Shown here one piece after another: positions 24,002 through 36,781 of a DNA stretch of 64,000 bases (positions within the stretch are counted from its first letter, which is position 1; the number at the start of each line of letters is the position of its first letter). The notes beneath the pieces were generated by a model that ran no database searches, had not been told where the DNA came from, and worked only from the letters and a program-made list of their open reading frames with translations. The stretch is from Glycine soja (Eukaryota; Streptophyta; Magnoliopsida; Fabales; Fabaceae), in assembly GCF_004193775.1 (NCBI RefSeq), contig NC_041002.1, forward strand, positions 41,393,038 to 41,457,037, written 5' to 3'. The translations under genes were made by a program, and so were the position numbers.

Positions 24002-27000
24002 GGTTGTTATGTTATCTATCACTTTTGATTATATATTTGTACCAAGGTTTGCTTCTGTTTTTCTTTTGGTAAGATCTTTTGATTTTAGTTCTATGTAAAA
24101 CTTAAAATTCATTATTATAGTAACCTTTTTTATTTTCATATTATTTAGTCTCATAAGTTTATGGTATATAAAAGATGAATAATATCATTTCTTGGATTTA
24201 TTAGTTTGTATATATTTAATACAAGCTGGATCAAATTACATCGATGTAACTTTGATAACTATTGTACTATTTTATAACTTTCAACTTAATAATATTTTCT
24301 TAAAATTCACCGTTAGATTAAAAATCTCTTTCACATATATCACATATACAAAATTTTATATTAATCTAAATCATTTGTTACCTTGTTCATATATATTAAT
24401 ATAAATATTTTAAAATATACTAAAATATGGATCATTTGATTATCTTATTCTTGTTGTTAAATTTTGACACAAAAGATGTTGATAATATGAAGGTATATTC
24501 AATTATTAGATCGATAAAAATCATATTCTATATCAAGTTATAAAAAAGGTGTAATAATTGTTAAAATTATATCGGTGTAATTTGATCACTCCTCATTTAA
24601 TACATATCCACAATTTATTAATATGTCATGAGTGGATAATACAAATGGGATAATAAAATGCAATAATTTATGATATTTACCTATTTTACAATTCCATTCC
24701 ATTTGCAATTTATGTTAAAAGTTCTGGTAGATTTAAATAATATAATTAATTTCTTAATGAATGAGGGATTTTAACTCAAAAAAATGAGTTAGGAATTTGT
24801 GTTAAGAGAGAAAAAGATTCAAAGCATAGTTGTGAAACCTGATTCGATCCGGTCGGTTGAACCGGTCCCATCGAGATCTGATAGCCTAACTAGATCGATT
24901 CTCTTATTGTATCAGTCACACAATTGATCCAAGATAACCTGACTAAATCCTATCAGTTAGACACCGGATCCCAGTTGGACCAGTCCGACTTGGTTGGTTT
25001 CACAACTATGTTTCAAAATTATACCTACTACACTAACCTCACTTTCTCATATATTCTCTCAGAAAAAGATGAAAATAAAATTTTAATTAGTACTTAAAAA
25101 ATTTAGAAAATTAAATCGTTGTTCTACATCAAATTAACTATCTATCAAATTAATTGTTACGTTAATATAAAACATAAAAAAAGGGAAAGTCACTAAATTA
25201 TCACAGCTTAAATATTTTATTGGACAAGAAAACTTTTTTATTTATAAAATTGTTAATTAATTTTATTTTTATTTATTGTTCTGGCTTGGGGTATCCTGTG
25301 CAGTTTCCCTGAGGTTATGACAAGCTTGAAGTTTATTCTTAATTTGCTTCCTTTAGTAAATTAGTTCAACTTTCGCAAATATTTTTTAATTGCTTCAATT
25401 TTAGGTCAATTGAAGGTAGTATAGTAGAAGAATTGGAAAGGGGTTCCTTTAAACGCCGTTGTTGGCATTGCTGCTCGAAATGAGAAAAAACACCACACCG
25501 CAACTATGAATGTTATTGAGGGGTTTCCGATCATCGTTATTGTTGTTGATATTGTTTCTGTTTTTTTTTCTAATAATCTTTTTGTTACTTTTTTCATTCT
25601 CTGATCGTGGATTGTGTTGATTCATATGAATATGGCTGTGTATCAATTTGTTTGTGTGGGTTCATGTTTTTTATGCCTGAGATTTTTCATCTGAGACAGT
25701 CTTCTTCGTTAAGAAGTTGAATTAGTCTGTGTGTTTTACTGGAATTTTGTTTTGAGTTTGACTTTCGTAGGGTTCTGTTATAGTCATGTTTGTATCAGTG
25801 TTTTGTGCTGTATCTTATTTAATATGGCTTTGTTTGTTTTGATCAAGTCAATCTTCGTTTTTAGAGTTGAATGGTCCTGTCTATTTTGCTGGAATTCAGT
25901 CTTCAGTTTTATGTTCAAGGGGTATGGATATAATGGTATCATTGAAGTGAGCAATTTGTGATCGTATAATTTATTTTTGTAGGTTTCATGTGATTTGAGT
26001 TTGGTTAGTCAAGAAATAATTGATGGATGATGATAGTAGAAATGAATAAAATGTCTGCTCCTTCATGTACACAACGCCTCTATGAAAGTTATCCCCTCCC
26101 CCCCCCCCTCTTTTGAGGCCATTCACTGTGCTGGAAACCTTAAAAAATTGATAAACAAGCAACAGTTTTTTGGTGTAATTTCTTACTATCCTTCAAGCTA
26201 AATGTAGCAGGAATCTGGTTAATTTTGTTGATTAAAATGCTTTTTTGGTATTATGGTTTGTCAAAATTTTCAATTTGAGCCTTTATTTGCTATAATGTTG
26301 GATGCTATTCCTTCTCTGATATTTTTTAATGATTTATAAATTTTAGATTTTATGAAGTTACTTACTGAATCAATAAGTCTCTTTTTCACAAAAATTACTC
26401 TAGATAAAAGTGACCATGACCATGTGAAAGACACCGTAACAAATTGGCAGTAGGTAAGAAAATGACAATACTTTGTCACCAATCAGTGAATTGAACTGCT
26501 ACTCTGGAGACTTTTTATTCCAAAGCTCATGTACTTCATTGTTAAACTCAAATGAATAAATATATTTATTGAGAATTCTTAATGTTCTTGGATTGTCACT
26601 TGCTAAACACAAAAAAGAATGACTATACGTTCAAATGAAAAATTTAGCATAACTTTTAACTTGTTGTTTTCCATAGTTTTCTTGTTTTTAAATTTTAATA
26701 TTGATTTACATGAGGTCTTTTTGGTGATATGAATACTAGAGGTCTGATTGGTAACTTTACAATTATTTGTTACTTAGAACCTTGAATTGGAGAGTATGCG
26801 TCGGAGGTCGGCTCAGGTGCGTGTCCCATTAGATCCTAATGCTTGGCAACATTTTTTTCAAATCACATTTTTGGAATGACTGAAGAGCCCCTAGACTTAA
26901 TTTGGAGCCCTTATAAAAGCTACTTTACTCTCCTCTTCATTCATGTTACAAACAACCTAGCCTCCTTCCTCCTTCTCTCTATAATGCATAATCTTCTCTC

Positions 27001-27827
27001 TAGAATATTTTCACAACCACTAACCATATCCAACCAAATTCAAGTATGTTGTAGAGGGCATCAAGAGCTACACGAGGATGGTTTTCATTTTAATTTTGGA
27101 TCTCATTTTTATAGAAGCCTACAAGTTACAGGAGAGTATTTCCTTACTCTTGGAACCTATTGGTCTAATGGGTGAAGCTAAGTTTCTCAATGGTGTTGTT
27201 AGTTTGTGATAAATTTCGTATTTGGTTCTGTTTGGCACTACGAATTATTCTGTTAGAATCTGATGATTTGGACTGCTAAAATGAGGATTGATACTTCTCA
27301 TTATGTACCAACACGACCATCATTTGAGGATTGATACCTCTCATCATGAAGAATGAGTGAACATTTGTTAAGAATGGGTGGATGACATGTAGTAGGTACA
27401 CCGGGGGACAATCCAAATGATTCAAAGGAACCTGTGGGAATGTTGAGTGCTGATAATCTGACTAAGGGCATTTCTGGTTAGTTCGGGGGACTTGCGGGCC
27501 TCATTTGGCATTCTTGACTATAGTGAAGTTATATCCATGGTTGGTGAAAGTGTCATGTTATGTATCGACAACAGACGTGTCCTCCTAATCGTCATCCATA
27601 TATTGTGTAAAACCATTAAGGCCTACGAGGCTTAGTAGCAATGTTTGCAAAAGACCATTAATGCCAGTGCAACTTATTGGCAGTGTGGACCCAAGATGTG
27701 ATAATGCATGAGATAGATGTGCGGACTAGGATACCGTGAATGTTGTTTGCTAGTGAGCCACAAATGGTGGTTGTGTAGGTTGTGTGTGATAATTCTTTGT
27801 TTGTTTCTTCTAAGTGAGCGAAGGACT
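24002..27827. other. Spacer between copies A and B, no gene recognised
   Basis: AT-rich DNA. It contains a palindromic MITE (24825-25010), a C-run near 26097-26108, and a TATAAAA at 26912-26918 followed by a pyrimidine-rich leader-like stretch to ~27000. That could be a promoter or an LTR, which I could not decide. Open frames near 25731-25961 and 26843-27175 show no family features. Confidence 0.45.
24825..25010. mobile_element. Palindromic MITE (186 bp)
   Basis: Begins CATAGTTGTGAAACC and ends with its exact inverse GGTTTCACAACTATG. The interior is also partly palindromic (GATCCGGTCGGTTGAACCGG). TTCAAA flanks both sides with one extra base each and may be the target duplication. Non-coding; superfamily not assigned. 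Confidence 0.65.
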
Positions 27828-27830
27828 TAT

Positions 27831-28235
27831 CACTACTAAAAAAAAGGCCTTCTACATCGGTTCTAATGGACTTTCTACATCGGTTATGATGCGTGGTGGT
27901 AACACAGTGTCGTTGAATACCGACATCGGTTCAAGAACCATCTTTGAAGGATGACCTTTCTACATCGGTTGTGTAGCTCAACCGATGTAGAATGTAAGCT
28001 TTCTACATCGGTTCTAAGACTGAAACCGATGTTGAATGATAGGGTTTCTACATCGATTATCAATCAACCGATGTAGAATGGGTAATAATGGCAAGGTTTC
28101 TACATCGGTTATAAGTTAACCGATGTAGAATTTGAAGGATTTCTACATCGTTTATTACTGAACCGATGTAGAATGGGTAGAAATGGCAAGGTTTCTACAT
28201 CGTTTATCACTCAACCGATGTAGAATAATGAAAAA
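27831..28235. repeat. Subterminal palindrome array of copy B
   Basis: About eight units pairing TTCTACATCGGTT with AACCGATGTAGAA, directly after the terminus. It matches the array of copy A but is about two units shorter. Confidence 0.85.
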
Positions 28236-28310
28236 ACTGGAAACTCTATTACTATTAACTATGTATATACATAATATAGTTTTATAATCCTTTTAGGCAA
28301 TTAAACAGTG

Positions 28311-31300
28311 TTAAAGAATGCTCCGAAAACAAATTATAGGTACTTTCTTCTGTTTCTTGAGACCATCGGTATTTTCCTGCGTATCCTGCGTATGATAGAA
28401 CATTTAAATGAAGTCCAACATCTTGATTTAAAGAACTATAATATAGGTACTATTTTCCAAATTTGTCTTTTAAACATGTTGAGATAAAGCAATGTCAAAC
28501 TATCCAGTAAATCAAGAATGAAATGTCAGGCAGGTAAAGCAAAATCATTTAGGCCTATTTGCATAAGTTTTTCGATATAGAGGAAAATAAGAAGAAAAAA
28601 TGAAATAAACTTCTCCCATAAGCTAATTTTAGATTGTAGGAGAAGACAAATGTCAACCAGTGTCCTAAGGATATTATTGGTTAAGGAACTAAAAATAGAA
28701 ATATTTTTATTGGGAGGCATAAAATTACAATACCCATGATATTTTTTGCACTCTCCTATGATTCTTCATAATAAATACTTTCTCTTTTTAATTTCTTAAC
28801 CAATGCCCTTAGCAATATTCGTAGGAGAAAAAACTTATTTAAACTTCTTATTTCCATCCCCTGTAAGTTCTTAAAGAAGAATTTATCCAAACAAGAACCT
28901 AGGTCCTCTTTGGACTTAAGAAACACTTGTGAAAAAAAAAAGATAAAATGAATTGAAGGTCTCTAATAAGTTAAAATTAGCTTATGTATCCGTTAAAATC
29001 AGGTTTAGGAGAAGCTAAATGGGATATCCTTCTTTCTATAAGTTAGCATATGCATAACCTAATTTTTAACTTATAGGAAATTTATTCATTTTATCCTTTT
29101 ATTTTCTTCTCTTTTAAGTAGCTAATGAGAAGTTTATCCAAACAAGGTTTTAATATGAGATATTTTCTTGTGTTGGTGAAACTCAAAAAGTATCAATATT
29201 ATTACATGCATTAAAAAGAAAAAACAGTTCTAGAGAGAATTACCATTTCATCAAACAATTCATTCAGGAGTTTAAAATTGACTTTAGATTTGAGACCCTG
29301 CAAATTCTACAAGCAAACAAGTATTGTCAGTAATTTATTAACAATTTCAGAAGATCTTATGTGAATAATTAAAATGAATCTAAAAAATTTGACCAACAAA
29401 GCTGCACACACATAAAAAAACCCTAAATCACAAAAAATCTAAGATCATCTTTATCTAAAAAGATGTCAACAAAGAAGCCTTAAACCTGAATTCTCAAGGA
29501 TTTGAAATTAGAGTTCCAAATGATAGTTCTATCGCCCATATGGACCCTAGGGAGCAAAAGTTCACTTTTGAGTTCCTTTTCTACTCGTCTGTTCTAGACA
29601 GTTACAAACCACCCACCTAACAGTGGATTGGGCTAAACCGTGCTAATCAAACATACCATTAGCTTTAACAGGCCAAGTCACCCAAGCACCCACCCAGCAA
29701 CAATCCAACCAATCACACATCAACATCCCCTATCAACTAGGAAAATATGCATTAAAAGAGAACAAACTCCAGAAAAATTTAATAATAAGATCCTACTAGA
29801 AAATACAAAAACAAATATTCTCTTAATAATTACAAATGTATCATAACCTAGTAATTTTTGGATTAACCTAATCCCTTGATCCTGGGGTTTTACAAAGGAA
29901 TCCCATGGGATTTTTAGACTATGTATACACACACAAGCATGACTGATTCAAAGATGAGTTATGCATAATGCATTGAACAGAAGTAGAAGAAAGCTTTAGC
30001 AACCCCCAATAACATAGGAAGTAGAAGTAAGGAGATGACAGATGACGGACCAATAAAAAGAAAAGGGAGGAAGAAAAATAAGGAACATGACTCATGACTT
30101 ATTGGAGCATGTATGCCTACGAACATTTCCTTCCTTCCTTCCTAAAGTAGGTCCCAAAAATTGCAGACTCAATCGAACAAGTTTAAGTCAAACTCTCAAG
30201 CAGCAACTATCTGAAGAGTTTAAGCTAGTGCAGTGCTATTGTGTCAGGAACAATTTATACCTCAGATTCCCCCTCACGTGTAAAATCTTTAGGCTTGAAG
30301 CCAGGAAACCTCTAACCTATTGGCCATAAGCACTTTGATATACCATGTTGAGGACCAACTCTTCTAAAATCTTATGCTACTAGGTACTAGCCAAAAAATG
30401 GTCTATAACTATAAATCGAACATGAACACCATAACCTCTAACATGAACACCTCTAACCTTTCTGGATTTTGCCACAGCTTCAGTAGAAGATGCAGCAAGC
30501 TCTCTTGCCGCTAGTATATCCTCCGAACAATTTCCAAATTTTGCCTCAAAAGCTTTCTTGTTAGCTGTTGCAGTTGCTTCCTTGGCTGCCTGCTCCTGAA
30601 AAAAAAAAAGGAAGATTGAGTGAGATCCGTGCATATTAACCTCCCAAATAAGCCTAAAATTAAACAGAAAACTAGGAACAAACAAAAGTACAAGCACCCA
30701 GTTTTTAATCTAATATTAATATTATTCTCTTTTATTTATTTATTAATTTTTATATGTGTAAAATAACCTAAAAAAATATTTATTTTAGAATAAAAAGATT
30801 ACCTCCTAATTGATATTTGAGTCTACAGGTTTTCCTTTGCTTTGAATTGGACATCATTCCTTCCCTTTATATTATATTTAAATTAAATAAATAAGACTCA
30901 TAATTCGGCTTGTAAGAAGGAGGGAAGAAATAAGGGAGTAAAAAAAAAAGATAAGCACATTGCATAGTCACAATTAATGTTCTGTAATTTAATCAATTTA
31001 ATATGCTTAAGGGAATGCAGTTTTATTTTTGCATTTAATATTGTAATTTATTGTGCCACAATTCATTCATACCATTTATTTCTAAGTTGCACACTTATAT
31101 ATACAATTTTATATTCTTTTTCAAAAAGGAGGCTCATAATGTCTTGCAAAGGAAAGAATGGAGGGAATCAGAAAGAATAAGGAAATATAGAACCAAAAAA
31201 AGGAATAAGTGAATAAAAAAAAACAAAACACGTACTTACAATTTATGTTCTATAATTTAATCAACTAACTTGATTTAAAGGAATATAATTCAATACTTTT

Positions 31301-32953
31301 ATTATGAAGGATCATATAAGCTCAATGTATATTAAATGTAGACGTAGAAATAAATTTTCTCACGATAAGTTTTAACATAATAATTAAGGTCTTACTCAAA
31401 TCTTATATTTATCATTATCTTAACCAAATATAATTTATGAAATAGAACTTTGTTACAATAATTTAGTTATAAAGGGTAGGAGTGACAAAATAGATCAACT
31501 TAACTTTATTCCTCATTTCAAAAGACTGCACATAACGTCAATATATAGACTAAACTACATCAATGTTAAAATCTCCTAAAAAAAGAAACTAGGAATTTAA
31601 AAAATACATACAACCAAGTAGAATATACAGGACATTTTACAAATATACAATGTATTGGGCTATAAGAATATCTAAAGAAAATGTATGTCTCTTGTTGAAT
31701 AAATACCCTTTTTTTATTAGACATTTGGCCAAAGGCCTCTGCAGCAGATTGAGCTGGCCTTGTATTTTTTGCCTCATAAGCTCGTTTCTGTCTCATTTCC
31801 TGCAATAGTGTATTCAACAAACAAAAAAAATTATACGCTTGAAGTCTTGCAGTAGTTTATGCAGCATAAATGATACTATGTAAACAAAAAAAAACAGTGC
31901 ATAACTATTGGATCCACTCTACGAAAGCACAGCCATTGAAAAGTATATCGAGGAGTATCATCAATTTGAAAATAAAGCAGTTAAAAAAAATTCTGTCAAT
32001 CACAAATATATTTTTCAGTGGTAATTAGCACTTTCTGCTTGCACTAGCCATGAAGTCCCAATTTTTTATTTCATAGCAACTAATTCCAAACTAATGCCCA
32101 TGTTAGTAAAACATGAACGACATTATAAAGAATTGAAACACTTCGACAATTGAGTAACTTATTTTATGTGATCTTCATCAATCTTACCATTGAATTGTGA
32201 GAAATATAGTGTTCGTGAATATCAAATTTCAAATAAATTGGTTATTGATAAGCCAAAATCTAGTAGTCAGTTTTATAAATTATGGAAATCATATTTATGT
32301 TAATTAAATGATGTACTAATAAAGGATTAAAATCAAGTTGACATGACACTTCTTGACATAATTTATGTAATGAGAGATAAAAATCTAATAGTGGATTTAA
32401 TGAAATATTTATCTTAAGTTACTTATGGTCTAATTTCACACGAAGAACCTCACAAGATTCAGAAAGTACCTTTTTGGATTTTGCCACAGCTTCAGTAGAA
32501 GATGCAGCAAGCTCTCTTGCCGCTAGTATATCCTCCGAACAGTTTTCAAATTTTGCCTCAAAAGCTTTCTTGCTAGCTGCTGCAGCTGCTTCCTTGGCTG
32601 CCTGCTCCTGAAAAAAAAAAAAAAGGAAGATTGAGTGAGATCCGTGCAGATTAACCTCCCAAATAAGCCTAAAATTAAACAGAAAACCAGGAACAAACAA
32701 AAGTACAAGCACCCAGTTCTGAATTTGAACTTCTAATCACGATAGATAGTAGGAAAAAAAAAACTTAACGGACAACTTGATCTAGCACTATTAAAAAGAA
32801 AATAGTAGATAAAGTTATATGTACCTCAAGATACTCCCTATATGTTGTTTCCCACAGTATCTTCTTGATATGCTTCCCCTCCTCATCATGAATGTACAAA
32901 TCAACTTCTTCATCATCAATATCAGATAAAGTTTCTGATTCATCATGAACGTA
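28311..32953 (-). pseudogene. BRF1: BRF1 TBP-binding exons in copy B
   Basis: Six open phase-0 exons including the duplicated one. They encode SDIDDEEVDLYIHDEEGKH through REYLE, the alanine-rich helix exon, EMRQKRAYEAKNTRPAQS and LKSKVNFKLLNELFDEM. Copy A has Asp where this copy has the His of YIHDEE. The last exon reads past A's TAG to QKKVPIICF and a TAA; a GT after QKK could be a lost donor, so the real BRF1 probably continued in another exon. The duplicated exon has drifted here to EQAAKEATATANKKAFEAKF. Confidence 0.8.
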
Positions 32954-34266
32954 CTAAATGTATTAAGAGATTAAACTCATTAGGATAGGTTAGTGTTAGT
33001 GGTGAAGGTTTAGACAGTCTGCATGTAATTCTAAGTTCAAACTTATAGCTATCATTATATGTTCGTTAGCATGTTATTTAATTGAGTCAAATAAGAATTA
33101 TTTAATTGAATCAAATTCGTTAACATGTTTGATTTTGGCAGGTAATGATGCTCTCCAAAACTGATAAGCTACATATATGTTAATAGAAGAAATGGAAAAC
33201 AGAAAAGGACAAGTTAGATAGATATATATTGTCTATTTCCTGTCCCCAAATCTGCAACTGGCAAAAGTTTGAGATTAGCAAACCAGAAAGAATGGCAGAA
33301 ATCAACAAAACATATTATCGATACCATTTAAAAAATACAGATATTTTAATTTAGTATTTAAAAATAATTTTCATCAAGGATAATGGCAGATAATTAAAGA
33401 CTACAAAGTTCTTGTGGCAATAAGCTATTATTAGATTCCTAGATACAGTCATGTAACAAAACTATAAAGCACCAGACAACATTGCTTTGGATCTACCTAT
33501 TCAAGCAACAGGTTGAATCATTAGCAGTAGTCATGCTTATAATCATCAGTCAAAGCCAATTATTGTGACATCTAAATATACAGGACTTCAGCCTATATAC
33601 TATCTCCAAACAAAGAGTTCCATAATTTTCCTATAATTATCAAATGAAAGCATAAACAAAGTGTTGAACACCTATTTCTATAGCCATTAACATATTGATC
33701 CATATGTTGCAATAAAGGAGCACCAAGTTAAAAACTACCCAATTTATATTTTAGAACTCCCCCTCACCCCCACCAAAACACCCACACACACACCAAAGAA
33801 AAAAGAAGAAAAATATAGTTCATTGAATAAAAGGTACTTTGAGAGACATAGCAAAAAATAGAACCTCAGCAGCCAGGGAATTCTCCAACAACTGAGCTTT
33901 TTGAAGACTCATATTATCAGTAGCAACAACAATGTAGAATCTTGGATTAAACCTACCTTTCTGTAACACTGCTAGTAGATTAAGCATCTCAGCAATATGA
34001 CCACCTACAGCAGATAAAACTATAAATTTGTGGAATTCTCATGAAATGTTTTGATATGGATGGAAAAGAAGGAAAAGAAAGTGCAAACCTGATCCTAAAA
34101 TAATAAGGGTACTAAAAGGTTTTGAAGCCCTTTTGCTCAAGGGCTTGCTGCTACAGTATAAGACATAAAGGAGACGAACCAAAATCAAGGAGACAACAAA
34201 AACAGCACTTGAAAAGACAGCAATTGAAGATATGCTAGAGAAGCTGCAGCCATTGCTTTTATCCAT
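28311..34266 (-). CDS. Candidate chimeric gene ALG14(N-term)-BRF1(TBP-binding) in copy B
   Basis: Predicted exons on the minus strand: 34266-34089, 34004-33865 (ALG14), then 32953-32825, 32607-32470, 31799-31707, 30595-30458, 29297-29244 and 28385-28311 (BRF1). All have AG/GT borders. ALG14 exon 2 ends in phase 0 and every BRF1 exon is a multiple of three, so joining exon 2 to the first BRF1 exon keeps one frame. The duplicated exon (30595-30458) can be used or skipped without changing it. The product would be about 314 residues (268 without the duplicate), ending at TAA 28313-28311. Seen: open exons, splice borders, phases. Inferred: that they are spliced together and expressed. The protein would join ALG14's membrane segment to a BRF1 domain that normally binds TBP in the nucleus; any function is speculative. 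Confidence 0.45.
33865..34266 (-). pseudogene. ALG14: ALG14 5' exons in copy B (open frame, partial gene)
   Basis: Same captured segment as in copy A but with an undamaged frame: exon 1 (34266-34089) has the 19 bp missing from A, giving VVSLILVRLLYVLY in the membrane segment. Exon 2 (34004-33865) continues through GHIAEMLNLLAVLQ to LENSLAAE. The C-terminal half of ALG14, needed to bind ALG13 and complete the active site, is absent. It cannot replace ALG14 on its own. Confidence 0.8.
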
Positions 34267-34284
34267 TAGAGGTAGCTTCAAGAT

Positions 34285-35059
34285 ATCAGTCAGAGCTACA
34301 ATTACATCTTCACTGCAGAATTCAGGAGAAAATAAATGTTGTAGATAATATTAGTTTCATAAGCATCTATTTATACTTACAAGTAAATAACTACATATAT
34401 GGAAAAGAGAGACGCACTGCTAGAACAGACACTGCATACAAGACTAGATTTTGCATATACAAGTGTACTAGACTAGACAAAGGGCAGAAACAGAAATACA
34501 ATTAAGTGTACATACACAAACACCACTGTTCTCCGTCTTCATCACCGTGTCTTGTCTTTCTCATGAAGAGTATACGCAGCAGAATAAGAAAAGGTGGAAG
34601 CATAGCTGGAGGTAATAGGAATTGCCGACATCGAAATTGGCAGAAGCAAAATGAAGAAGAAGAAGAACAAAAAAAAGTGAAGATGAAGCACGTTACATGT
34701 ATGGTATGATGGCGTTAGCGATGACGGCTAAGGAACCCTAGAGGAGGAAGAGCATCAAGGAGGGCACCAGCGATAACGGCGAAACCCTAGAAGCGGAGTC
34801 GAAGAATGAGAGGGAAGTTGAAGTGTGAGAACGCGAGAGGTTGGAGGGAGAAAATGAAATATTAAAAAATGTAGAGTCATATTCTAAGGCGGTTTTTATA
34901 AAAACCGTCTTAGAATTACGGTCTTTTAAAGGCATTTTTCCGAAAACCGTAGTAGAGGTGTTGCATTTATTTACCAAAGTGCCATTATGTTCTTTCTAAG
35001 CCGGTTTTTCATCAACCGATGTAAAATGGTTGTCGTAAAATCCCACTTTTCTAGTAGTG
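34285..35059. promoter_or_regulatory. Terminus and GC-richer leader of copy B
   Basis: Mirror of 16588-17380 in copy A, including the conserved motif TTATTTACCAAAGTGCCA ending 34984, 75 bp from the end. Candidate promoter and leader for the chimeric gene. Confidence 0.4.
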
Positions 35060-35062
35060 TAT

Positions 35063-35770
35063 CTGTTTGTGGGTTAGCATCTTTGAGTGTAGGAGGATCC
35101 CTAGGAACTTTTATATGTGTTTAGTCATCTTACTTAATATTTACCTTCGATACTTATTTACTTATGTATGGTGGCCATAGAGACTCATCTCAAATCTATG
35201 TATGTATATATGTATATATATACATATACATGATGGTATTTCAAAGATCTGAGGTGCTTTATTTAAAGTTTAATTATTTATACATATCAACTTATGGCTT
35301 TAAATGAAACAACATTTTGTAAATATGTATGTTGCATACAATTTCGAAAATAGATCACTTTTTTTCCAAGTTGATAACTTTCATTAGAAAAAAGAGGGTT
35401 GAGGAGCCTTCATGAAAAAATTTATTTCAACACTTATCAAAAGGTTTTGAATTCACTTGTTTATAAAGATAAATAAAAGGTATTTGAAGTGTATTTGTAA
35501 ATCCAGATTTTAAGGTGTTACATTTTTCATTTCCTGCCTCCTTTCTTGTTCCATATTTTGGTGTTGAAGTGCATAATGTCATTCCATTCTAAATGATAAG
35601 AGAGTATAAATTTCAGATTCAAGATACATTACAATATATGACTTCTTACAATAACATGGAATTAGAAAATTTATTGAATAAAAAAAATTATACAAAAAAT
35701 GTTTCATAAAAGTTTATATGTAACTAATTGTAAGGAGCATATAAGAATGATGACAAATATTGTTCATAAC
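35063..35770. other. AT-rich flank of copy B
   Basis: No gene recognised. Has a TATATG/CATATA-rich stretch near 35195-35235. Confidence 0.45.
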
Positions 35771-36780
35771 CTGTCCATATAAAGTTACATTTACAACGCC
35801 TGAATGCATATTAGCAGTGCCATAGATGAGATAACCTCTTTTTTCTATTGCAATGTTTGCCTTTTGGGCGTGAAGAGATTCACCACCATCATTTGTGGGA
35901 ATGGTATACTCTACCTACAAGGAATTAGGAATTCACTTTTGTTACTCACTCTAATGTAGATTGAAAAGTCTTGATTTTTTTCCTACAAAGTACTATCTTT
36001 AATAACTTTTCCACTTGACAATCATGAATTAGTATTTTGGAAGCATTTGATCTCACTCGGTCGATGGAATCTAGTATGTAAACCTTAACTGGTACTTGGT
36101 ATTTGTTCCAATCAACCCAACTTATTTTTTATCTTAAGGAAACCATTCTCTTTGAACCTTGAAAATCCTCTATTTGTTTGCATTGTAAGTTTTCATGACA
36201 ACAAAAGAAACCTCCTTTATAATTTGTAGACAATGGTTGCTTATGTATATCCCTTGTGACATTATGAAAGTCCTTCGAGAGATTCATATGGTCACATCTA
36301 CATTCAGTGCTAGGTTTTTTATCTTGTGCTCCACGTGTATCAATGGCCATGATGTTGAGCAACCATTTCTCTTCATATCCATTTTTAATTTTTGTAGGGT
36401 TACCTTGTTCTATAGCATAAGGCTTGAGAATGTTTGAGGTAGTTCCTTGTGATTCAACTCCAAATCCCAATAAAATGGGAGCATACCATCATTACATGTG
36501 CCTTCATTTCTTTGGTAAACAACATCCTCGTGACAGTGACTCTTAGGATTGGGTGACATAGTAATATTTTCATGGTACTTTATTGCAAACCCATGATGAA
36601 GGTAAGTTTCATATGAAGGTATAGAGTTCCCTTCTTGATCAACTAGTTCGACATCAAAACTCTTAATTCCCACATGACCTTTTGCTGCAATTGATCTCAG
36701 TCCCATTTCAAAACTCTTAGATACAAAAGTAGCTATCTTGATATGGTTTTTATGCTTGTGATATAGTGAACATGATGTAC
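35771..36780 (-). pseudogene. Stress up-regulated Nod 19 (SURNod19) fragment
   Basis: Two exons read leftwards. Exon 36780-36015 has KIATFVSKSFEMGLRSIAAK, VGIKSFDVELVDQEGNSIPS and YETYLHH, then after a frameshift near 36466 EEKWLLNIMAIDTRG, CRCDHMN, YKGGFFCCHE and, after another break near 36121, SWVDWNKYQVPVKVYILDS. It ends at a GT in DCQ|V. Exon 35914-35771 continues VEYTIPTNDGGESLHAQK and LIYGTANMHSGVVNVTLYGQ. These are hallmarks of the plant SURNod19 family (PF07712), whose function is not established. The upstream part is cut by a gypsy LTR starting at 36782, and the C-terminal exons are not found to the left. At least two frameshifts; dead. Confidence 0.8.
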
Positions 36781-36781
36781 T

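Larger units (their letters stand above)
27831..35059 (-). mobile_element. CACTA copy B, non-autonomous, inverted relative to A
   Basis: Plus-strand left end CACTACTAAAAAAAAGGCC at 27831, right end CCCACTTTTCTAGTAGTG at 35059, target duplication TAT (27828-27830 and 35060-35062). Length 7,229 bp. Nearly identical to copy A over its full length but reversed. The different target duplication shows it is a separate insertion, not the arm of an inverted segmental duplication. It keeps features that A has lost: the 19 bp in ALG14 exon 1 and a CAG codon at A's terminal TAG. It has its own changes too, such as fewer subterminal units and three Ala-to-Thr or similar differences in the duplicated exon. 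Confidence 0.9.
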
